A DNA stretch of 64,000 nt. Source: Styela clava. Lineage: Eukaryota; Chordata; Ascidiacea; Stolidobranchia; Styelidae. Every line of letters starts with the position of its first letter. Positions within the stretch are counted from its first letter, which is position 1. Positions 1 through 9,122 of the stretch are shown one piece after another. The DNA is taken from NCBI RefSeq assembly GCF_964204865.1, contig NC_135263.1, forward strand, positions 6,822,501-6,886,500. Direction: 5' to 3'. The notes beneath the pieces are model-generated. The model saw only the letters and a program-made list of their open reading frames with translations, did not search any database and was not told the DNA's origin. A program made the translations under genes and the position numbers.

Positions 1-1260
1 GATACTCTAAAAGGACTAACCGAATCATCTCCTGGACCGAATGGAGTCTCTCTTCGGATGCTTAAGTCCATTGCCTTGAGCACTATCACGAAGATGTTCA
101 ACCTGTGGATGTTGAGCTGTAGTCAGCCCCGATCCCTGCGGAAATCAAGAACCATCTTGATTCCTAAAGTGTCCTCCCCGACAAACCCGGGGGAATTCAG
201 ACCTATTACAATAGGTCCGATGATAACCCGAGTCTACCACAAGATCTAGGGAAGGCGGCTCGGTGAATGCTTCCCTCTCAAACCGATTAAACGGGCATTC
301 CGTCTTACGGACGGATGTGCAGAGAATATCATGCTGCTAGATGTCTTGTTGGAAAATGCAAGGCAGCAACAAAATCCGTTGCAATTAGCATTTTTGGACT
401 TGAGGAAAGCGTTTGACTCGGTCACCACTCGAGTATTAGACGCGCTGCCATAAGGATGGGAACACAGCCACCTATGGTAGCTTACATTACGAGTTGCTAC
501 ATTGAGGCTGTAACAACAATACTTGGTGTCGAGGTGCACCAGAACACCGGTGTAAAGCAGGGAGACCCTTTATCTCCAATACTATTCAATGCAGTATTGA
601 ACGAAGCCATCTCGGCTCTAGAAGATCTCGGGCCAAAAATAGGAAGCATTAAGGTCCCTGCTTTGGGACGATGCCATAATAGCCACATGGACTGGAGATG
701 CCCTGCAACATCAGGTTCAACTCTTCTTAAACGAAGTAAGGAAATCGGGTCTCCGTCCTAATGCTAGAAAGTGTTATACACTCTCGATTAATTAAGGTCG
801 ATGGTAAAAAAAATAAGGGTGGGTTGTAGACAAGAACGATAAGATCGAAATAGAAGAAGCTCCAAGCATAGGGCCGGGAAGGGTGTATAAATACTTGGGC
901 ATAAATATTGGAGCCCAAGGAAGAAGAGGCACACTGGTACCTTAACTCCATCAAAGTCTCGAGCAACTGCCTCATGCGCCTCTCAAACTCAAGCAACGGC
1001 TTTATGTCTTTCGCGCCCACCTGATATCCAAGGTATCATACGTTCGAGTACTCGGTAAAACATCAATGACCGAACTCCGGTGCCTTGAAAGACATATCCG
1101 CAACCGTGTGAGGGCATGGCTCCGCCTGCCTAAGGACTCACTTCCTATGCTAATGCATAGGAAGCTCCGACTGTGAAAATATCTGGCAATGGCGTGTGAT
1201 GAACTTACGTGTACTGACCGTCCGTCAATAAGCTTTGAAAAACTGAGTGCGCGTCCACCT
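1..1260 (+). pseudogene. R2-clade non-LTR retrotransposon, broken RT fragment
   Basis: This is the C-terminal half of a non-LTR retrotransposon polyprotein, cut by the left edge of the window. Reading across several frames gives reverse-transcriptase blocks in the right order: a start like SPGPNGVSLRMLK, then ILIPKV and FRPITIG, AFLDLRKAFDSV near 385-425, GVKQGDPLSPILFN near 550-590, and a YLGI block near 890. After these comes the R2-type thumb, with APLKLKQRLYVF near 975 and VRAWLRLPKDS near 1110. The spacing and wording fit the R2 clade better than L1, RTE or CR1. The aspartate pair of the catalytic box survives only out of frame near 665. In-frame stops near 247 and 450 and several frameshifts make it inactive. 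No 28S rRNA sequence, the normal R2 target, is seen nearby. It is confidently a pseudogene; clade placement below R2-like is inference. Confidence 0.85.
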
Positions 1261-3540
1261 TTTTTGTAATGGTACATCCTTTTAACGTTTTTCCAACATC
1301 TGGTACACCCCGCCCATCCTACATATTCAACAGGTAATAAATAAACTCAGAAGAAGAAAACTCAAAATGTTCAGAAGTTATATACAGTATATATATGTAT
1401 CTATGTCAACGGAATAGTTTATTATTTAGTTAATGTGAACATTGCTCTTGGAATTTGTCGGCCATTTATTATATTTATTTTCAATGAGTGCAGAACATCC
1501 TTGTTCGAAAAGGTATGTTGTGGCCTTGTGGGAATTCGGACGAGAATGGTGACAGCTTTTTGTGCAAGATTGTGATACTCAGGAACTTCTATTAGTATTC
1601 ATAGTATACTACTTTGTCCAGTATTGGTTCTGTGTCAGACGCGCCCCAGTCTCACAAGAGTACCGTTAACAATGTATCGAACTGGTACAAAAGGGTATTA
1701 TGACGTTACAATTATGATAAGCAGATATCAGAAAATGCCAGACATACGTTGTGGCGTTAGATAGATATTATCATTGCCAATTTTAGCGTATATAATTAGC
1801 ATATCGTTTGTTAGTGTGTATCCTACAACATTCGGTACGGTGCACCCTATCGATGTGGTACACCCTTTAAAATTTTTGGTACACTACACCAGGTTGACGA
1901 GCACTGTTCTACAGTAAGCTTCATTTCGTTTTTCGGCTGTTTGATGTAATATTCAGTCACAGTATGACGCTATCAAGTCAAACTGTGGTGTAAAACAACT
2001 TTGCAAATGGTTTAAGCTGCAACTTGAGCGTCTGGGCAGTGCATTGTACATTTACCATCAGAGTGATAGTCTATCAGGTAGGCTAAACGTAGACTCCCAG
2101 TAATGGGTGAGTTTTTTATTCATTTCACATTATTATGCAACAAGACATTGTTGCATGCTGAACATTACTAATCTGTCTGGTGATATTATTCTGAACTCGT
2201 TTATGTCAGTTCTGATAATTTATTTTGTACACCTCATGTTTTCCAGTTTACACTGCTATTAACAACAGCTGTCATCAAAGGTGCACTTTAAGCTGATCGT
2301 TTGTTGAAAAAATGGTGGTGTATGACTAGGGAGAAGATGAGATTCCCAGTTCAATTCTGTAAAATTTCCAGATTAAGAGAAACGTTGGGGTCCATCCAGA
2401 AATAAAGTTGGCCCTTGCATACCAATTAATATATTTATACAGAGGCTTGTTTGGAATGAAATGGCAAAGCATACCTTTAAGGCCAATGCAATATTTATAA
2501 CACAAGTCATCAACTAATGGAGATTCATGGGAACACATTTATTGACATGACTGAATTTCATATGATGAAAAGTTCGCTTGCTGAAATGACATAGAACAGA
2601 ATAATATTGAAAATAAATAAAACCCTGATATGATAAACTGCGTCAGGTATTGTTGTTTCGGGCTGTGGGCAGGAGTTTGCATGGACTTCATCATAATTTT
2701 GAGGCTGAAAAGATCCTTCAAATTGGAGTTATTTTTTAGTTTCATAGAAACATCAAAACAGGTTAGTTGAGAAAATTTGATCCAAAGTTTTATTTCTATT
2801 TCATGCTTAGGCCAATCACTGTGAATTCTGCAATAATCACCAACTGCACATCCGCTGGTGTTTGAAAGCACATAAATACATGCTAATTCTAATATACCGA
2901 TCGTATATATCAGTGGTCACCAAACTTTTTTGACCGCGGGCCAGGTATGACTCAACTTGTGTTGAAACGAGCCGGACAAATATTTTTGTCAATGCAATAC
3001 AATAAATTACGAAAAAGTTGGGAAATCCATTTGATTTATTCGACAATATAAATTCTACATTTCTGAAGTCTCGAATATTAACTTCTATATCGCAGAATAT
3101 AGATAAAGAACAACACAGCAAAACTAATATACGAGATTTCTAGACAACTATCCCGAGATTAGCTGTTGGTGAAACAATTGCTGTCATGAATATCCGCATG
3201 TGAGCAGTACAAAAGTTAACGTAACGAGTTCTGCCGAAAGCACGCGCCACGAGTGTATCCTCCGTGGGAAACGTTGCGTACCGGTAGTGGATTTTACCAT
3301 AGCTATTTCTAGACAATTTTTGATTACTGCAATTAAACTGCAAATCCTGAGACGGCAAAATGATGATTGACTTATTTGATTCATACTTGAATTTTGGAAT
3401 CACGACCAAAAACTAACGAATAACATTCAAAATCGCAGAAACGAGATATTATTTGAAACCATGACTGAAAATCTGGCCGAGTGACAAAAGTGTCTGTGCG
3501 GATTCAAAAGGGTCTACTGTTACGTCACTTTTTGCATCTT
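1148..3540. repeat. Large direct duplication, copy 1 (no Harbinger insertion)
   Basis: The stretch starts inside the 3' end of the R2-like ORF, runs through about 1.65 kb of AT-rich sequence without a credible gene, and ends in the left part of a hAT element. It aligns nearly base for base with copy 2 (3968-7782, once the insertion at 4455-6078 is removed), and after the nested insertions copy 2 resumes at 15881. Both copies carry the hAT left end at the same base, so the hAT insertion predates the duplication. At 1653-1664 copy 1 shows the unoccupied site of the Harbinger insertion. At 3279-3286 it shows the unoccupied site of the long-TIR element. Sequence from 3541 to 3967 is unique to this copy and shows no gene. 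Confidence 0.85.
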
Positions 3541-3541
3541 G
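2911..3541. mobile_element. hAT element, left part, copy 1
   Basis: It begins CAGTGGTCACCAAACTTTT followed by CGCGGGCC, a typical hAT terminus, preceded by GTATATAT (2903-2910), the presumed 8-bp target site. No matching right end (GGTGACCCCTG) is seen before 3967, where the next duplication copy begins. This copy is therefore either truncated on the right or diverges after about 3541. No transposase reading frame is visible. Confidence 0.7.
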
Positions 3542-4454
3542 CTGAATAACTGCGAACAATTTACTCCCACGTTTCTCTGGAATTTTGCAACGCTCTTACA
3601 GATGGAGTTTTCACTTTATCAGCCAACCACCTACTTCCACGTTTTTTCTGGAGATTCCAACGCCACTCTACATTGACTTCTGATTTTATTAGCAGTTTTT
3701 TTACTTTCGTATTCATCAGGAGCTTCAAATTGCCTTGCTAGTAGTTTCAGAACACCTCCCCGGTGTACCGTTCAATACTTTTTCACAGGAACGGTTTCTG
3801 ATACAACAAGAGGGCTACATGTTGCTGCAACATTTGTCGAAAATCGATCGGAGTTCGGGAGACGGACTTTGATGACGAATAGGGTGTTTAATCTTTGTTG
3901 TTGTCATTTAATCTTAGTTCCTCATCGCGTAGTTTCATAAAGATTTAAACAATAATGTAAAACAGAAATGCTAATGCATAGGAAGCTCCAACTGTGAAAA
4001 GATCAAGCAATGGAGTTTAATGTGATGAACTTACGGGTACTGACCGTCCGTCAATAAGCTTCGAAAAACTGAGTGCGCGTCCACCTTTTTTGTAATGGTA
4101 CATCCTTTTAACGCTTTCCCAACATCTGGTACACGCTGCCCATCCTACATATTCAATAGGTAATAAACTCAGAAGAAGAAAACTCGAAATGTTCAGAAGT
4201 TATATACAGTATATATATATGTCTTCTATGTCAACGGAATAGTTTATTATTTAGTTAATGTAAACATTGCTCTTGGAATTTGTCGGCCATTTATTATATT
4301 TAATTCTATATTTATTCCTTGTTTGGAAAGGTATGTTGTAGGCATTCGGACGAGAATTGTGACAGCTTTTTGTTAAAGATTGCGATACTCAGGAACTTCT
4401 AATAGTATACTACTTTGTCCAGTATTGGTTCTGTGTCAGACGCGCCCCAGTCTC

Positions 4455-6078
4455 AAGGCCAACTCACACACAGACCGACCATTCCGACGTCTTTCAAATT
4501 GAATACAAAAACAATTAAAGAGTGTCGCACTGCGAGCGTACGAACCGACTTTCGAGTTGGCAAATCGACGGACAGGCGAAATGTTCAATTCCGTCGAAGC
4601 GACTGACCAGTGACCACACATCGACAGTCTGTCGTTTTCGGTTTGAGCGGTGACCTCGATTTTTATTGGATCTTGGCGTGTAACGTTAATCTGTGTAGTA
4701 CTGGTATTGCTGTCTTAAACGTCAGGTTTCAGTACCACTGTGGGCAGTATTATGAAAGCGTTTGTAAGTAATGAACAGACGATTTGCTTTTATATCTACT
4801 GCGAAAAAGACGGAGGCGCCGCATGAGACTTTACTGGCTGGGTCCACCCCATACTCCAAAGAAGAAATAATTTAGGTGAGTTGTTTCGGTAGTTACTATC
4901 ACTCTCAATTTTAAAGTATCTCTAATTTTAAATTTGATATGCCATACCTGTTTGGTTACGGTGTCTTTACTCTATCTGTCTACTAGCACATATACAAATA
5001 CATGAAGCTCAAATATTTCATTTAACAGGCGAATTCAAGCGACTTGTAAAAGAAATAGAAAAAGAATCTCATTTCTTCCATTACTTCAAATTGTCTCCGG
5101 AAAAGTTTAGTTTGTCAGACTCATAAGCCCAAAGATTGCCAGATTAGACACAACTTGGAGAAAATCAATATCAGCTGAACAAAGGCTTGCAATAACATCG
5201 AGGCAAGATCATCATTGTACTGAACGCTCAGCCATTTCAGTATTCAGATCAGCAGAATGGCTAGCAGAATATTGTAGTTTTTATCCAGGATCTATTCTTG
5301 GATTGCTTTATCTTGTAGGCAAAGTTTGTGAACTTTTGGTCATGCAGCTAAGTAATGTTTATTAATTACAGTTTAAAATTTGTGTATTCAGTGTCATTGT
5401 CTATCAACTTACTTTGTTTATATTTGAAATAAGCTTAAAACAGTGCTGAGTATAGTATACGCAAACATTTTGCGAACTATTTTATGTCACCAGTCGGTTC
5501 ACTGTCTTGGCAGTATTCTTTATTTCATTAAGTCGTTGAATAAAAATATAACATTGTGCAAACGTTTTTGTGTAAGTAACATCATTAAAGTTATTTGGGT
5601 AATCCTAAAATATGGTTAATGCTAAACAATGCATTTTCACTATGTGGCATATGCCCTGCGAAATACTTCTAGGCAGGCTCTCAGGTAATAGCTTACAGCT
5701 CCCTTAAATGTTGAACTTTGCATATTGTGAGCTGTTCTTCAAAACCTGTTTTCGACAGACGTTTAAAAACAGATGACTTTAACTTTCCCCGATATCTATC
5801 AACAAGCATTTTCAATAGAAGATATTAGTTTTTGACAACCAACATTCAACTTTACAAACTGAGTCCTCCGTATTTAGCGTCATGAATAGTTCTTTGAATC
5901 TCACATTTCAAAAACGACCTGTTTTTTTCATTGAGGCTTCGGTGCCAAAACGACAACTTGCCCGTTTTCCCTCATCGACCAATAGTCGGATCGGTAGATA
6001 TGTGTGTGAATGTGACGGTGGTCGGCGTCGAAAGGATTTGTCGGCCGTATTGGTCGCTTTGTGTGTGAGTCAAGCTTA
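4455..6078 (+). mobile_element. PIF/Harbinger-type DNA transposon, decayed
   Basis: The limits come from comparison with the unoccupied site in duplication copy 1 (around 1653-1664): about 1.62 kb is present here and absent there. The ends are inverted repeats. The left end AAGGCCAACTCACACACA matches the reverse complement of the right end, AAGCTTGACTCACACACA, and similarity continues inward for about 10 more bases. The target duplication is too short or too diverged to define; a 3-bp duplication is expected for this superfamily. The interior holds a broken Harbinger nuclease. The element is younger than the duplication it sits in. Confidence 0.8.
4798..5340 (+). pseudogene. Harbinger-type transposase (nuclease) remnant
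   Basis: A first segment (about 4798-4874) encodes words like the family's conserved N-terminal GWVHP box. A GTGAG donor follows at 4875, an acceptor TTTAACAG ends near 5029, and the second segment begins EFKRLVKEIEKES, followed by HFFHYFKLSPEKF. After a frameshift near 5110-5130 it continues with KIARLDTTWRKSISAEQRLA and then SAISVFRSAEWLAEYC. These match the start of the DDE nuclease of PIF/Harbinger transposases, including the typical 'AEQRLA' segment. An internal stop near 4824, the frameshift and the lack of the C-terminal catalytic half show that it is dead. The intron is a feature seen in autonomous Harbinger genes. Confidence 0.7.
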
Positions 6079-7782
6079 ACATGAGTACCGTCAACAATGT
6101 ATCGAACTGGTACAAAAGGGTATTATGACGTTACAATTATGATAAGCAGATATCAGAAAATGCCAGACATGCGTTTGTGGCGTTAGATAGATATTACCAT
6201 TGCCAATTTTATCGTATATAATTAGCATATCCATTGTTAGTGTGTACCCTACAACATTCGGTACGATACACCCTATCGATGTGGTACACCCTTTAAAATT
6301 TTTGGTACACTACACCAGGTTGACGAGCACTGTTCTACAGTAAGCTTCATTTCGTTTTTCAACTGTTTGATGTAACATTCAGTCACAGTATGACGCTATC
6401 AAGTCGAACTGTGGTATAAAACATCTTTGCAAATGGTTCAAGTTGCAACTTGAGCGGCTGGACAGTGCACATTGGTACATTTACCAACAGAGTGATAGCC
6501 TACCTGGCTACCTGGTAAACGTAGACTCCCAGTAATGGGTGAGTTTTTTATTCATTTCACATTATTATGCAACAAGACATTGTTGCATGCTGAACATTAC
6601 TAATCTGTCTGGTGATATTATTCTGAACTCGTTTATGCCAGTTCTGATAATTTAATTTGTATACCTCATGTTTTCCAGTTCACACTGCTATTAACAACAG
6701 CTATCATCAAAGGTGCACTTTAAGCTGATCATTTGTTGAAAAAATGGTGGGGTATGACTAGGGAGAAGATGAGATTCCCAGTTCAATTCTGTAAAATTTC
6801 CAGATTAGGACAAACTTTGGGGTCCATTCAGAAATAAAGTTGGCCCTTGCATACCAATTGATATATTTATACAGAGGCTTGTTTGGAATGAAATGACAAA
6901 GCATACCTTTTAAAGCCAATGCAATATTTATAACACAAGTCATCAACTAATGGAGATTCATGGGAACACATTTATTGACATGAGTCAATTTCATATGATG
7001 AAAAGTTCGCTTGCTGAAATGACATAGAACAGAATAATATTGAAAATAAATAAAACCCTGATTTGATAAATTGCGTCAGGTATCGTTGTTTCGGGCTGTG
7101 GGCAGGAGTTTGCATGAACTTCAACATAATTTTAAGGCTGAAAAGATCCTTCAAATTAGAGTTCTTTTTTAGTTCCATAGAGACATCAAAACAGGTTAGT
7201 TGAGAATATTTGATCCAAAGTTTTATTTCATGCTTAGGGACAGACCAATCACTGTGAATTCTGCAGTAATTACCAACTGCACATCCGCTGGTGTTTGAAA
7301 GCACATATATACATGCTAATTCTAATATACCGATCGTATATATCAGTGGTCACCAAACTTTATTGACCGCGGGCCAGGTATGACTCAACTTGTGTTGAAA
7401 CGAGCCGGACAAATATTTTTGTCAATGCAATACAATAAATTACGAAAAAGTTGGGAAATCCATTTGATTCATTCGACAATATAAATTCTACATTTTTGAA
7501 GTCTTGAATATTAACTTCTATATCGCAGAATATAGATAAAGAACAACACAGCAAAACAAATATACGAGATTTCTAAACAACTATCCCGAGGTTAGCTGTT
7601 AGTAAAACAATTGCTGTCATGAATATCCGCATGTGAGCAGTACAAAAGTTAACGTGACTTGTACTATTAGCGCAAAAAGCACGTTCGGCATTTATTTTAG
7701 CACGAGAAAAGTACACAGCAACAGTTTCGACGAAAGTACGCGCCACGAGTGTATCCTTCGTGGGAAACGTTGTGTACCGGTA

Positions 7783-7926
7783 TAGGCCGCGAGCCGAGGC
7801 CCTGAAAAACGCCTAGAAAGTGAGTTACGTAGCGCACATCAGGTAACTACCTGAAAATGATTTTAAAATGTTCCTTAAAAATTTAGTAACAAATATTGCC
7901 TTGTTCCCACTTCCAAAAGTTGCACG
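7783..7926. repeat. Left terminal inverted repeat, outer part
   Basis: The first 144 bases of the left arm pair with the reverse complement of about 15737-15880. Shared blocks include GTAGCGCACATCAGGTAACTA and CTTCCAAAAGTTGCACG. The arm is cut by the LINE immediately after GCACG. Confidence 0.85.
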
Positions 7927-8073
7927 ATTCGCTATTTGATTAAGATGGTAGTTGAATAAATATAGAACTTCATAACATAATTTAATATTCATAACTAAAC
8001 TGTACTGGATGTAATCCACCTGTCAATGTTCACTGATATCTTCATTTGTGCATTGTGACGGAAGAAAAGGAGG

Positions 8074-9054
8074 ATGGACACCCCAAACAACAGCAGTGTT
8101 CCTTCTGCGCCGCCCAGGCGTAAAAGTCCGACCAACAAACAAACATGCACAACCGCCACAATGACCAACACCATTGAGATTGATGATGTCAGCAACCTTG
8201 TTTCTATACTCGAAAGTACGATTCTCAAAACTCTGCGTCTTGAGATACCAGCTATTATAGAGCAACATCTTGAAAAATTTACACTTGACACTCCCCAGTC
8301 TTTTACCTATAACAACGCTGTGGAAGAATCGTTAACATCACTGAAAGTGTCAATTGATGAGATTAGATCCGAGGTAACATTCATCAGTGAGATCAAAAAG
8401 GAAATCCACGAAATCAAGAAGAGCCAAGATTTTGTCTCAAAAAAATTCGACGAACTCAATTCTAACCAAAATGAGCTCAACAAGTTGGCTACCAAAACTC
8501 GAAAAAGAGTTGCAGAATTAGAACATCTTGTGCAAGACCTCGAAGAAGAAAACGATATATTAACTGAACGACAACAAGATCAAGAACGTCGTTCCAGACT
8601 AGACAATCTAGAGTTCCATAACATCCCTTACACAGTTGGCGAAAACTGTGAAAATTTAATATCTAAAATTTGTAGCAAATTGGATGTCCCCCTACAATCT
8701 ATTGACATATCAAATTGCCACAGACTTTCAAAATATAACACAAGGAAACCATCACCTATTATTGCTAAGTTCATTAACAGGAAAACAAGAAATAAGATCC
8801 TAACGAATCGTCGCAAGCTAAAATCCCTGGATATTTCTACCATCTTCCCAAAATTTCCCAGAGCAACAAAACTTTTCATTGTTGAGAATCTGTCTGACTC
8901 CAACAAAGACTTGTTTTTCAAGGCCAAAGAGCGTAAACAATCTTGTGGCTACAAGTTTCTCTGGACTAACAATGGGAAAGTTCTGATAAAAAAGAACTCT
9001 GATACAGCTACGATTCCAATCATCACTGAAGATGATCTACTCTTGATAAAGTAG
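8074..9054 (+). CDS. LINE ORF1 protein (coiled coil plus RRM-like region)
   Basis: This 326-residue protein is the first ORF of the LINE. ORF1 proteins of this type bind the element RNA and form the ribonucleoprotein with ORF2. Residues about 30-70 are mixed. About 85-180 form a long charged heptad-type coiled coil rich in K, E and Q (for example around EELNKLATKTRK-like and LEEENDILTERQQDQERR). About 180-300 contain LDNLEFHNIPYTVGEN, an RRM-like start seen in many L1/CR1-type ORF1 proteins, followed by HRLSKYNTRKPSPIIAKF and a basic region. No CCHC knuckle is seen. The start at 8074 is the first ATG after the 5' leader; an in-frame ATG at 8161 is less likely. It is followed by ORF2 in another frame. 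Domain naming is inference from pattern, not alignment. Confidence 0.85.
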   Translation: MDTPNNSSVPSAPPRRKSPTNKQTCTTATMTNTIEIDDVSNLVSILESTILKTLRLEIPAIIEQHLEKFTLDTPQSFTYNNAVEESLTSLKVSIDEIRSEVTFISEIKKEIHEIKKSQDFVSKKFDELNSNQNELNKLATKTRKRVAELEHLVQDLEEENDILTERQQDQERRSRLDNLEFHNIPYTVGENCENLISKICSKLDVPLQSIDISNCHRLSKYNTRKPSPIIAKFINRKTRNKILTNRRKLKSLDISTIFPKFPRATKLFIVENLSDSNKDLFFKAKERKQSCGYKFLWTNNGKVLIKKNSDTATIPIITEDDLLLIK

Positions 9055-9122
9055 GTTATCAATTCATACTTAATGGTAAATTTTTCCTTTTCCATTACTA
9101 CTATTTTACTCTCAATAGGTAA

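Larger units (their letters stand above)
3968..7782. repeat. Large direct duplication, copy 2 (interrupted)
   Basis: This second copy of the unit at 1148-3540 is joined directly after copy 1. It starts at an ATGCTAATGCATAGG motif that lies inside the R2-like ORF of copy 1. It is interrupted by a Harbinger element (4455-6078), and after 7782 by the long-TIR transposon. The homologous sequence resumes at 15881 and continues to about 16140. The two copies differ by scattered substitutions and small indels. This is consistent with a segmental or tandem duplication of moderate age. Confidence 0.85.

Noticed and set aside
2326..3121. Minus-strand frames in the duplication copies (also 6758-7554)
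   Set aside because: They recur because the DNA is duplicated. They overlap the hAT left end, match no domain and differ mostly by residue-changing substitutions. Not called as genes.
8023..8291. Minus-strand frames opposite LINE ORF1
   Set aside because: Shadows of ORF1, which has clear protein features on the plus strand.
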